From Planctomycetota bacterium (GTDB lineage: Bacteria > Planctomycetota > Brocadiia > JAADGH01): DNA of 33,260 nucleotides. The position numbers and the translations under genes were made by a program. A model generated the notes under the pieces. It was given only the letters and a program-made list of their open reading frames with translations, was not told the origin of the DNA and did not search any database. Location of the stretch: the NCBI GenBank assembly GCA_013152475.1, contig JAADGH010000074.1:1-33260 (forward strand), in the 5' to 3' direction. This document shows, one piece after another, positions 15,046 to 22,916 of this stretch; the stretch's first letter is position 1, and every line of letters begins with the position of its first letter.

Positions 15046-16230
15046 TCAGGCGATCCCGATCTCCGAGTCGGTCAGATAGCAGGCGGGCTCCGCGGCCCAC
15101 ACATCCCCCGTAACGGCCTCGGCGCGGACGCGGAAGTTGCCTGCGCAGATGTCCAGCCATTTGCACAGGTGGCACCGGCCCTTGACGTGTTTCTTCTTCT
15201 GCTTCAGTTTCGCCATCAGCTCGTTCGACGTGTCCATCCAAATCTCGCTGAACGGCCGCTCCCGGACATTGCCGAAGGAGTAGTGCCGCCAGAACTGATC
15301 GGCGTGCACCTCGCCCGTGTTGCCGACGCACCCGATCCCAACGCCCGTGCTGTTGCCGCCGTTCATCTTCAGCAGCTCCATTACTGCCTCGGCCCGGTCG
15401 GCGCTCTCCCGTTTCATGCGAAGGTAGAGGTAGGGAGCGTCGCTGTGGTTGTCCACGGTGAGGACCTCGGCCTCGATCCCCCGATCATGCAGGGCCTTCG
15501 TCCGGTCGATGATGAGGTCCACTGTCTCACGGGTTTCCTCGTGGGAGAGGTCCGCCTCGATCAGCTTGCTCCCGCGCCCGGCATAGACGAGGTGGTAGAA
15601 GCAGACCCGGGGAATGCCTCGTTCCTCGATCAGATCGAAAATCGCCGGCACATCGCGGAAGTTGTGCTTGCTCATGGTGAACCGTACGCCGACCTTGAGG
15701 CCGACCTCCTGGCAATTCGCGATGCCCCGCATGGCGTCGTCGAAGGCCCCCTTCACCGCGCGGAAGCGATCATTGGTCTCGCGCATACCGTCCAGGCTGA
15801 TCCCCACGTAGGACAGCCCCAGGTCGTTCAACTGCGCGGCCACGTCCTTGCCGATCAGGGTCCCGTTTGTGGAGATGACTGCCCGCATGCCTTTGCGTAC
15901 GGCATGCTTGACCAGATGAGGCAGGTCGGGACGCATAATCGGCTCGCCGCCGGAGAAAAGGATGACGGGCGAGCCAAAGGCTGCCAGATCGTCAATCAGG
16001 GCCTTCCCCTCGTCCGTGGTCAGTTCCCCCTCGTCGGCTTGATTCCGCGCCTGGGCGTAGCAGTGGACGCACCTCAGGTTGCAGCGGCGCGTGCAGTTCC
16101 AGACGACGACGGGTTTCTTGTCCCTGGCGAACTGGAGGAGATGGGACGGCAGGCTGTCGCTCTTCCGGCCGTAGCGCAAGGCGTCGGACGGCTCAATGGT
16201 CCCGCAATACAGTTTTGATATGCCGATCAT
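15046..16230 (-). CDS. ahbC: 12,18-didecarboxysiroheme deacetylase (radical SAM, AhbC)
   Basis: The protein is 394 aa. The N terminus MIGISKLYCGTIEPSDALRY, with LPSHLLQFARDKKPVVVWN, is characteristic of AhbC. The radical SAM cluster is C50, C54, C57 (CNLRCVHC), followed by the SAM-binding FSGGEPIMRPD and STNGTLI. A SPASM-like C-terminal cluster uses C353, C356, C362 and C384 (GRCHLCKWLDIC onwards). AhbC removes the two acetate side chains of didecarboxysiroheme to give iron-coproporphyrin III; AhbD would finish heme. It is the first gene of the eight-gene operon, about 50 nt below a good promoter. The ribosome site before the ATG is weak (GGATG). Confidence 0.92.
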   Translation of the reverse strand: MIGISKLYCGTIEPSDALRYGRKSDSLPSHLLQFARDKKPVVVWNCTRRCNLRCVHCYAQARNQADEGELTTDEGKALIDDLAAFGSPVILFSGGEPIMRPDLPHLVKHAVRKGMRAVISTNGTLIGKDVAAQLNDLGLSYVGISLDGMRETNDRFRAVKGAFDDAMRGIANCQEVGLKVGVRFTMSKHNFRDVPAIFDLIEERGIPRVCFYHLVYAGRGSKLIEADLSHEETRETVDLIIDRTKALHDRGIEAEVLTVDNHSDAPYLYLRMKRESADRAEAVMELLKMNGGNSTGVGIGCVGNTGEVHADQFWRHYSFGNVRERPFSEIWMDTSNELMAKLKQKKKHVKGRCHLCKWLDICAGNFRVRAEAVTGDVWAAEPACYLTDSEIGIA

Positions 16231-16283
16231 ATGTCACACATCCGCGTGGGGACACCCTTCGGTATCTTCTTGATCTGCAAGAC

Positions 16284-16313
16284 ATTGTAGCAGAGACTCA
16301 ACCGCAGAGTCAA
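16284..16313 (-). promoter_or_regulatory. Promoter of the ahbCAB operon
   Basis: Minus strand: TTGACT (16313-16308), 18-nt spacer, TACAAT (16289-16284). Both boxes match 5 of 6. The expected RNA start is about 45-50 nt upstream of the ahbC ATG at 16230. Confidence 0.6.
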
Positions 16314-16347
16314 CATGGCAGGTTGCTTGCCCGTCGCCAGAAAAAGG

Positions 16348-16377
16348 TTGCGCAAGGGTCCCGAATAGTGGTATAGT
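16348..16377 (+). promoter_or_regulatory. Promoter of the aldo/keto reductase gene
   Basis: TTGCGC (16348-16353), 18-nt spacer, TATAGT (16372-16377). The -10 matches 5 of 6. It is divergent from the ahb promoter, about 30 nt before the ATG at 16413. Confidence 0.45.
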
Positions 16378-16412
16378 AAAAATCTGCGGATCGTGATCGG
16401 GGAGGTACCCTC

Positions 16413-17588
16413 ATGAAGGGAGAAGTGTCTATGCCGGATCATAGCAATCTGAGTCGCCGGGATTTTCTGAAGACGGCGTCGGTCTCGGCAATCGTCGCGG
16501 GCGCTGCCGGGCGCGCAACCGCCCAGGACGCCAAGCTGGAGCATCGCAACGAGCAACCGGATGTGATGCGATACACCCGATTGGGCCGGACCAATCTGAA
16601 CGTGAGCGTTATCGGCTTCGGCGCCATGTTCATCAGCACGGACATGAACAATGTGCGCATCATCGACATGGCCCTCGAACGCGGCGTGAACTATGTGGAC
16701 ACCGCCTGGGCCTACACCAAACACCAGAGCGAGACGGAGATCGGCAACGCGCTGAGCGGCAAGCGGGATAAGTTCTTCCTGACCACGAAAGTCAGCCCCT
16801 ATCGCGGCGCACGGATGAAGATGCTCCGCGACTTCCAGATGAAGATGAACGCGACCGAGAAGCGGGATTTCAGGAAAAAGGTCTTGGCCGCCGCCATCGA
16901 GGCCGGCGCAAAAGAGGAAGACCTCAAAAAACGCGGCCGCAACCACAGCAAACGAATTTTCGGCCAGACCCAGGGCAGGATGCTCGACCAGATGTTCGGG
17001 AGCAAGCTGAGCAAGCCGGACTTGGTCGCCGCCATCGAGAAATCCCTGGAGGAGAGCCTGACGCGCCTGAAGACGGATCACGTCGATGTTCTGTTTCTGC
17101 CCCACGGCCTGGACTCCCCCGATCATGCCCGCTATGAGGACGTGCACGAGGGGTGGGCCAAGATCAAGAAATCGGGCAAGGCGCGCTTTCTCGGGGCGCC
17201 CAATCATACCCACACCGTGGCCACCTACGATGCCTGTATCGAGACCGGCATCTACGACGTCCTCATGCCCTGCTACTGCCCATTGAACTACAACCGCCCC
17301 GAGGATCAGGACTCGGTCTTGAAGAGGGCCAAAGAAAAAGACCTCGGTGTGGTCGCCATGAAAACCACGGGCAGCAAGGCACGCGACACGGGACGGTTCA
17401 AGGACGTGCTCGGCGGCAAGACCTTCGCCGAAAAGGTGGCGGAGGTCGTCAAGGGCGAGGGCACGCCGTTCCAGAAGTCCATCGCGTGGGTCCTGAGCCG
17501 GCCGCACATCGATATGGCCCTCGTGGGCATAAGCAATCAGCAGGAGCTCGATGAGGATCTCGGCGCGCTGAACGTAAAGCTCGCCTGA
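16413..17588 (+). CDS. Tat-exported aldo/keto reductase
   Basis: The protein is 391 aa. The twin-arginine motif SRRDFLK (residues 14-20) precedes a hydrophobic stretch ending GRATA, so it should be exported folded. The AKR barrel follows (RYTRLGRTNLNVSVIGFG) with the tetrad D96, Y101 (YVDTAWAY), K126 (LTTK) and H231 (LFLPHG). About 65 extra, mostly charged residues (130-200) separate K126 from the SLEESLTRLKTDHVDV helix and strand, an unusual insertion for the family. It reduces or oxidises a carbonyl or sugar with NADP in the cytoplasm, or with a preloaded cofactor outside. ATG at 16413 has GGGGAGG 7 nt upstream; ATG at 16431 is also possible. An intrinsic terminator follows. Confidence 0.85.
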   Translation: MKGEVSMPDHSNLSRRDFLKTASVSAIVAGAAGRATAQDAKLEHRNEQPDVMRYTRLGRTNLNVSVIGFGAMFISTDMNNVRIIDMALERGVNYVDTAWAYTKHQSETEIGNALSGKRDKFFLTTKVSPYRGARMKMLRDFQMKMNATEKRDFRKKVLAAAIEAGAKEEDLKKRGRNHSKRIFGQTQGRMLDQMFGSKLSKPDLVAAIEKSLEESLTRLKTDHVDVLFLPHGLDSPDHARYEDVHEGWAKIKKSGKARFLGAPNHTHTVATYDACIETGIYDVLMPCYCPLNYNRPEDQDSVLKRAKEKDLGVVAMKTTGSKARDTGRFKDVLGGKTFAEKVAEVVKGEGTPFQKSIAWVLSRPHIDMALVGISNQQELDEDLGALNVKLA

Positions 17589-17610
17589 TCGGCCCTGCAT
17601 CCTACCCCTT

Positions 17611-17646
17611 AAAAACGCCCGGCCCCAGTGGTCGGGCGTTTTTCTT
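17611..17646 (+). terminator. Intrinsic terminator after the aldo/keto reductase gene
   Basis: A 14-bp stem (17611-17624 with 17630-17643, one G-U pair) closes a 5-nt loop. Its A-rich foot and the T-tract of the 3' arm extending to TTTTTCTTTT make it usable as a canonical terminator. Confidence 0.85.
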
Positions 17647-17674
17647 TTGCAAAACATATCTTCCACGTTATCAT
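17647..17674 (+). promoter_or_regulatory. Promoter of the frameshifted lipoprotein gene
   Basis: TTGCAA (17647-17652), 16-nt spacer, TATCAT (17669-17674), just below the terminator and about 40 nt before the ATG at 17717. Confidence 0.45.
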
Positions 17675-17716
17675 ATCCCGCACGAAACATATCCGAGGTG
17701 GATGAAGGAGCTTCCC

Positions 17717-20043
17717 ATGAAACGATGCTTCGTAGTGGCGATTGCCGTGTCTCTCCTGGTCTCCTGCACACCCAGCCTGCCCCGGCGACTGCCGCCGCAG
17801 GCCCGGCAGGATGACAAGACCGCAGTGGTGGAAAACGACCTCATCCGGCTGACTTTCGATAAGGCACAGAAGGGCAACCTGGTCGAGTTTTATGACAAGG
17901 CGAACGACCGGCAACTCCTCTCGCCGGGCCATACCGGCGCCTTCCTCTACAAGATCGAGGCCCTGAACGCCAAGAACGAAACGGTGCGCCTCGACAGCAC
18001 GCAAGCCAAGACGTCCTCCCTCGACTACCGAAAAGGCGTGCTGACGATCACAAATGAAATGCACGGCGGCCAACCGATCTCCGTAACGGTTACCTGCGCG
18101 GTTTCGTCGGATTCCCCCTTCGCTCGATGGAGAATCCGCGTTGCCAACAAGTCCGATTTGAAAATCAGGAAGATCATCTTCCCCTGCGTCCGCACGAAGC
18201 TGGCGACCGAATACGTTCTCTTCCCCGCCTGCGACGGGTGCGTCATTGAGAACCCCGGCGCGAGCTTCCGAAAGGGCTACCGGCTCAGCGCGTCATACCC
18301 CGGCTCGGCGTCTTGTCAGGTCATGGCGGCGGGTCTCGGCGGGGGTGGGATTTCGCCAGCCATGACGCGCAAGGTTACAAAAAGGATTTCCACACGGCAA
18401 ATGTCGGCGACGGCATCGAGCTCTCTCTCAGCCAGTATCCCACCGACGCCGTGGGCAACGACTACAAGCAGCGCTTCGACGTCGTCACGGGGCCGTTCAA
18501 CGGCACGTGGTACGCCGCCGCCGACATCTACAAGGCATGGGCCGAGAGGCAGCACTGGTGCCGACGGCTGCTCGTCGATCGGTCCGACATGCCGGAATGG
18601 CTCAAGCGGGCGCCGATGTTCATCACCGCCGGCATGAAGAAACGCGAAGCCGGCAAGCCCCCCGTGAGCCTGATCGACAATATTCGCAAAAACGTAAAGA
18701 GCTATTCGGACCGTTTGAACCGGCCCATGTGCGCGCTCCTCGGCGCCTGGCATGGGCGGGGCTACTATATCTCGCCCCACTACTTCCCTCCCTACGGCGG
18801 CAAGGAGAAGTTCATGGAACTGACCCATGGACTGCGTGCGGACGGCAACCATTCCCTCGTGTTCCTGTGCGGCCTGTTCTGGACCGTCGAGAAGAAGCCG
18901 CCGGTCATTTACAAACCCTATAACGACTGGGAGCAGTTCAAGAAGGAAGGCCAACCCCATGCCATCGTCGGGCCGGATGGCAAGACCCTTTTCCTCGGTG
19001 TGCCCGACAAGCGCATCGGGAAAAACGCCGTCCTCTGCCCGGCCACCCGCTACACCCCCAAGCTTATGCGCCGCATCTGCAAGCAATGCCAGAAGCTGGG
19101 GATCACCATGACACAGATTGAGACCGTCGGCGGCGGCGTGCCCATCTGCTACGCCCACAACCACCGGCACAAACCCGGCGGCGGGAACTACAACACCGTC
19201 GCCATGTATAACATGTATAAGAGCATCCTCTGGCACGGCCAGCGTCGGGACAAGGAGTATGCCCTGTCCATCGAAGAGCCGGGGGAGTATTTTATCCAGG
19301 CGCTGACGAGCTATCACAGCCGCGACAGCGCCCAGCGCGGATGGCCCCGGAGCGCGCCCGGCGCAAGGGGCGTGCCGCTGTTCACCTACCTTTACCATGA
19401 ATACGCCCTTGGCTACGGGGGACATGGCGCGCCGGTCTCGGATGCCAAGCGGCGCCGGCGATTCAGCGAATACATGCACGCGGCCGCCTTCGTCTGCGGC
19501 AAGACGCCCGCGATCTCCGAGTGGGCCAACCATATCGATGCGCCGGACCTCCATCCGGACCAGATGAAGTTCATCAAGGGCATCGCCGCGATTCTCGACG
19601 GCCCGGCGCGGAAGTACCTGATGCTGGGCCGCATGTTGCACCCGATCAAACTCGATGTGCCCGAGACGAAGATCGGGTTCTGGAACGGTGCAAGGAAGAA
19701 GACCGAGCACATGGCCTTCCCCGCCGTCTTGCACAGCGCATGGCAGTACCCCCCTCTCGCCAAGGAACCGATCTGCGGAAAGAAGAACCGCACACTCGGG
19801 CATGGCTATGCATTCGTGAACATATCCGAAAAGGACGTCGAGTTCACCGCCGTCATGCCGCCGCCGCTGCCGGGCAAGATGTATTCCGTCCAGGAGTACG
19901 GTCCCTGGCTCGGGCCGCGGCCGGTCGCACGCCAGGCCGCCAAGCCGATGACAATGAAACTGCGGCTCAAGCCGGGTGAGTCGCGGTTTGTGGAGCTCGT
20001 AGCGCACTGGCGGAACCCGGTCATGCCAGGTCCGGAGGACTGA
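17717..20043 (+). pseudogene. Large lipoprotein, glycosidase-like (DUF6259-type), split by a one-base frameshift
   Basis: The start ATG at 17717 has AAGGAG six bases upstream. It opens a lipoprotein signal (MKRCFVVAIAVSLLVSC). The first frame runs with good coding sense to about 18340 (YPGSASCQVMAA) and then turns into serine-rich nonsense ending at 18637. The second frame takes over at about 18345 (WDFASHDAQGYKKDF) and runs to 20043. Adding one G to the G-run 18341-18345 joins them into about 775 residues. The joined protein has an N-terminal beta sandwich, then a barrel-like part (YAAADIYKAWAERQHWC, FITAGMKK) and a beta C terminus. It resembles DUF6259-type secreted glycosidase-like proteins, but that is recalled, not searched. 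Either a real mutation or a homopolymer sequencing error. Confidence 0.75.
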
Positions 20044-20107
20044 TTTGGCACACTTGTGCAAGTCCCGTTATTCGTCTATGTAAAACGGTTTTAATAATGT
20101 GCAGCAC

Positions 20108-20136
20108 TTGACAGATCTCCGTTCATGGGGCATAAT
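20108..20136 (+). promoter_or_regulatory. Strong sigma-70-type promoter for the zinc-ribbon gene
   Basis: TTGACA (20108-20113), exactly 17 nt, CATAAT (20131-20136): 11 of 12 consensus bases. The RNA would start near 20143, leaving a leader of about 74 nt before the ATG at 20217. Confidence 0.7.
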
Positions 20137-20216
20137 TAAAGTGGGCAAAGGAGAGCTGTGCACATCCCTCTGATGCCTCCACATCGCAAGGGTCGTAGTT
20201 TGGCAAAGGAGGAGCA

Positions 20217-20468
20217 ATGTATCGAGGAAGCCATTTTACTATATCCGATCCTCGTACCACGGGTTACGCAGATCCAATTGAGGGACGAAGACGGGGCGCT
20301 CGTACGCGGCAGCTTGCCCGCGCGAAACGCAGGAAGGCACAAGGCTTCCATTCAAAAAAGAAGCTCGTGTGCCTCTGTTGCGGGGCGACCGCCCCCTATC
20401 AGGGGATATCTCCCTACAAAGTGCTGTGTCCAAAATGCCGCGCTGCCATGAGCCTGCTCAGGCGGTGA
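20217..20468 (+). CDS. Small basic zinc-ribbon protein
   Basis: The protein is 83 aa. The ATG is preceded by a near-perfect ribosome site (AAAGGAGG, 4-nt gap), and a near-consensus promoter lies 80 nt further up, so it is very likely expressed. Residues 24-49 are strongly basic (RRRGARTRQLARAKRRK). The C-terminal third has two knuckles, C52/C54/C55 (VCLCCG) and C71/C74 (LCPKC), with an aromatic turn between. This layout suggests a zinc-binding, possibly RNA- or DNA-binding protein. I do not recognise the family and no enzymatic role is implied. A second ribosome site (20147-20153) precedes a GTG at 20158 that opens an overlapping frame to 20451; its product lacks recognisable features. Confidence 0.7.
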   Translation: MYRGSHFTISDPRTTGYADPIEGRRRGARTRQLARAKRRKAQGFHSKKKLVCLCCGATAPYQGISPYKVLCPKCRAAMSLLRR

Positions 20469-20479
20469 GTTGGGGGGCG

Positions 20480-20520
20480 CACATCCCCGCCCTGCTGTCC
20501 TCCTGCACGGCGGGGATGTG
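20480..20520 (+). terminator. Perfect 12-bp inverted repeat downstream of the zinc-ribbon gene
   Basis: CACATCCCCGCC (20480-20491) and GGCGGGGATGTG (20509-20520) pair perfectly around a 17-nt loop, starting 11 nt after the stop codon. No T-run follows, so it may be a Rho-assisted end, an RNA-stabilising hairpin or a protein site. No other signal was found in 20521-20665. Confidence 0.5.
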
Positions 20521-20665
20521 TAGCCGTATCCAACGGTCTCACTCTTTTCTCTTCGCATCCCATCCCGTCGCAAAAAGGGGTTGTTTTTCCCCATCTCGTT
20601 TGGTAGAGCCTTAGGCTGTGTCACGTTTTCATTCGCTTTGATCTGTTCAGCAGAGGAGACGACGG

Positions 20666-21508
20666 ATGTTCAAGAATCTCAGCCCGGGCGCCGTGGGTAT
20701 CAAGGCGGACTTCAAGACCAACCTGAAGCTCTGCAAGGACGTCGGCTTCGAGGGCCTCGATCTCAACATGGGCGCGGCAAAGCAGCTCGGCCCGGAGAAG
20801 GTCAAGGCCATGTACGCCGAGGCCGGCCTGAAGATCGGCGGCGGTGTGCCCTGTCCCGATTTTCGCAAAGATGAAGACACCTTCAAGCAGGCCATGCAGG
20901 GCTACGCCGACTCCGTGAAGCTCGCCGCTGACTGCGGCTGCACCCGATGCGCAACCTGGATCATGCCCGGCTCCGATGAGTTGCCCTTCCAGGAAAACTT
21001 CGACACCCATGCCCGGCGCTTGAGGGAGGTCGCCAAGGTCCTGAACGATCACGGCATCTTCTTCGGCCTCGAATTCGTCGGCCCCAAGACCTCTCGCGCC
21101 AGCAAAAAGTATGAGTTTGTCTGGAACATGCCCGGAATGCTCCAGCTCTGCGACGCCATCGGCACGCCGAACATGGGCCTGCTCTTAGACGCCTGGCACT
21201 GGCACACCTCCGGCGGCACGGCCGATGACATCAAGGCGCTCAAGGGCAGTCAGGTCGTCTACGTCCACGTCAACGACGCGCCCAAGGACGTCGGCATGGA
21301 CGAATACATCGACAACCAGCGCGCCCTGCCCGGCGAGACGGGCGTCATCGACATCGGCACGTTCCTCCGCTGCCTGAACGAAATCGGCTGCGACGGCCCG
21401 ATCACATCCGAGCCCTTCAGCCAGGCCCTGCGCGAGATGCCCGATGACGAGGCCGCCAAGGTGACCATCGGCAACCTGAACAAGATCTTCGATGTCGCGG
21501 GACTCTAA
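20666..21508 (+). CDS. Sugar phosphate isomerase/epimerase (TIM barrel, AP-endonuclease-2 type)
   Basis: The protein is 280 aa of the xylose-isomerase-like TIM-barrel family. The metal ligands expected of the family can be followed: Glu in GLEFVGP, Asp/His in LLDAWHWH, His in VYVHVNDAP, and the final Glu in ITSEPFSQAL. The GETGVIDIG turn before the last strand is also typical. Such enzymes isomerise or epimerise sugars, inositols or their phosphates in the cytoplasm with a divalent metal; the substrate cannot be named. GAGGAG lies 8 nt before the ATG. The next gene starts 21 nt after its stop, so the two form a pair. Confidence 0.85.
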   Translation: MFKNLSPGAVGIKADFKTNLKLCKDVGFEGLDLNMGAAKQLGPEKVKAMYAEAGLKIGGGVPCPDFRKDEDTFKQAMQGYADSVKLAADCGCTRCATWIMPGSDELPFQENFDTHARRLREVAKVLNDHGIFFGLEFVGPKTSRASKKYEFVWNMPGMLQLCDAIGTPNMGLLLDAWHWHTSGGTADDIKALKGSQVVYVHVNDAPKDVGMDEYIDNQRALPGETGVIDIGTFLRCLNEIGCDGPITSEPFSQALREMPDDEAAKVTIGNLNKIFDVAGL

Positions 21509-21529
21509 GAGCCGCAACGAGGAGAAATC

Positions 21530-22105
21530 ATGGCCAAAAAGGCACTCCGCGCCACATGGCGCAACCTCTGGCCCCTGCCGGCCACGACGGTGCTCGCAAG
21601 CTGCGTCGGCAGGGATCGTCCGCCCAACATCATCACCATCGGCGCGTGCGGCATTGCGTCGGGTGGGCCGTTGCTCATCAGCCTCGCCATCGGCAGCGGC
21701 CAGTACTCCCTGGAGCTCATCAAGGAAACCGGCGACTTCGCCGTCAACATCCCCTCGTCCGACCAGACATGGATCACCGACTGGTGTGGCTGCGTGTCCG
21801 GGCGCAACGTCGATAAATTCGCGGAAGCGAAACTCACGCCCGGCAAGAGCATGAGGATCAGCGCGCCGTACATCGCCGAGTGCCCCGTCAACTACGAATG
21901 CGTCGTCTGGGGCATCGTGGGGTGCGGCAGCCACGACCTCGTCCTCGGCGAGATCCAGCAGGTGCATATCGACGAGGAAATGGTCACCGAGTCCGGCACC
22001 CTCGACACCTCCGCCTTCAATCCCCTCGTCTCGTTCCAACTCGAGTATTGGAACCTCGGAAAGAAATTAGAGGACTGGCGCTTCACGCGGAAAGAGAAGG
22101 CGTAG
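21530..22105 (+). CDS. Flavin reductase-like FMN-binding split-barrel protein
   Basis: The protein is 191 aa of the flavin reductase-like family. It shows the N-terminal PATTVLASCVGRDRPPNIIT stretch, GPLLISLAIGSGQYSLELIK, DFAVNIPSSDQ and the late SHDLVLGEIQQVHIDEE. Proteins of this size bind FMN and either reduce free flavin for a partner oxygenase or act as small flavoproteins (for example flavoredoxin-like). No monooxygenase partner is adjacent. It sits 21 nt downstream of the sugar isomerase gene with GAGGAGAAA before the ATG. Confidence 0.88.
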   Translation: MAKKALRATWRNLWPLPATTVLASCVGRDRPPNIITIGACGIASGGPLLISLAIGSGQYSLELIKETGDFAVNIPSSDQTWITDWCGCVSGRNVDKFAEAKLTPGKSMRISAPYIAECPVNYECVVWGIVGCGSHDLVLGEIQQVHIDEEMVTESGTLDTSAFNPLVSFQLEYWNLGKKLEDWRFTRKEKA

Positions 22106-22145
22106 TTTCACATCGGACGCTTCACCTACCCTTCCGGAGGTTCGG

Positions 22146-22173
22146 AACGTCCGGGAGGGTTGCGGACGTTTTC
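22146..22173 (+). terminator. Hairpin with short T-run after the flavin reductase gene
   Basis: AACGTCCG (22146-22153) pairs with CGGACGTT (22163-22170) over a 9-nt loop, followed by TT. It is a modest terminator candidate 41 nt after the stop. Confidence 0.5.
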
Positions 22174-22311
22174 ATCATCTTGCGTAGGGCCCATCGCGCT
22201 CCACCATATCGCGTATGGATTTCTATGTCGGATTAAAAAAGACATTTTCCGGTTCCATTTGTTCCCTCCCGCCCGGAAAAAGGCGTGAAATTTTTCTGAA
22301 AGAACGAGAGA

Positions 22312-22773
22312 ATGGACGGGAATGATGATGATACTTGCGGGGGTCGAGACATGGCGGATGACGATAGGAAGCTTCCCTCCCTGCCGAGGGATGGCGAACC
22401 TGCGGGCGGCCGAGTCGTGGGCGCCATGCGCGGCCTGCTCGGCGCCGTGGCCGGCGGTGTGCTGAGCTATTGGGCCTTCGGCTGGCTGGTGGGTCAGGGG
22501 TTCTATGCCATGGTCCTGCCGGGCGGGTTGATCGGGATTGGTTGCGAGTTGGCCTCGGGGCGGAAGTCTTTCTTCCTTGGGACCGTCTGCGCCATCGCGA
22601 CGATCGCGCTTTGCCTGTTCCTCGAGTGGATGTACTTCCCCTTTATCGCCGATCAGTCGCTCATGTATTTTCTCCAGCACCTCCACCTGCTTCGGTCGAT
22701 GACCTGGATCCTGATCGGCCTCGGGGCGGCGCTGGCGTTCTGGCTCGGGATGGGGAGGGAGGCGAGAAGGTAG
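22312..22773 (+). CDS. Small integral membrane protein, unknown function
   Basis: The protein is 153 aa. A charged N-terminal tail (about 40 residues, MDGNDDDTCGGRDMADDDRK) precedes four hydrophobic segments: about 43-64 (glycine-rich GLLGAVAGGVLSYWAFGWLV), 66-83, 88-112 and 130-147. It ends with a short basic tail. No motif or family is recognised. The start is uncertain: the ATG at 22312 has only GAGAG close by, and ATG 22351, also weakly preceded, would remove most of the acidic tail. It has no obvious operon partner; the heme-sensor phosphatase starts 143 nt downstream from its own promoter. Confidence 0.6.
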   Translation: MDGNDDDTCGGRDMADDDRKLPSLPRDGEPAGGRVVGAMRGLLGAVAGGVLSYWAFGWLVGQGFYAMVLPGGLIGIGCELASGRKSFFLGTVCAIATIALCLFLEWMYFPFIADQSLMYFLQHLHLLRSMTWILIGLGAALAFWLGMGREARR

Positions 22774-22869
22774 CCTCTCGCTCTCGGGCGTATTGCCACA
22801 GCACGGTGGGATCGCACACGTCTTTTTCTCCCCTGGGGGTGGCATCTCCTGGGCCCGGTTGGTTTTTGT

Positions 22870-22899
22870 TTGACTTGGCTGCGCAGATTGGGGTATGGT
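22870..22899 (+). promoter_or_regulatory. Promoter of the triheme phosphatase gene
   Basis: TTGACT (22870-22875), 18-nt spacer, TATGGT (22894-22899). The RNA start would be near 22906, only about 11 nt from the ATG at 22917. Confidence 0.45.
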
Positions 22900-22916
22900 G
22901 AAAGTAATTGCGGGAC

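Noticed and set aside
20044..20060. Second sigma-54-like site (TTTGGCACACTTGTGCA) after the frameshifted lipoprotein gene
   Set aside because: It shares TTTGGCACACT with the 29891 promoter, but its GG and GC are 11 rather than 12 nt apart, which normally abolishes sigma-54 recognition. A better sigma-70 promoter lies just downstream.
20158..20451. GTG-started frame overlapping the zinc-ribbon gene
   Set aside because: It has a fair ribosome site, but the product has no recognisable feature while the overlapping frame has clear zinc knuckles. It is kept only as a remark in the zinc-ribbon entry.
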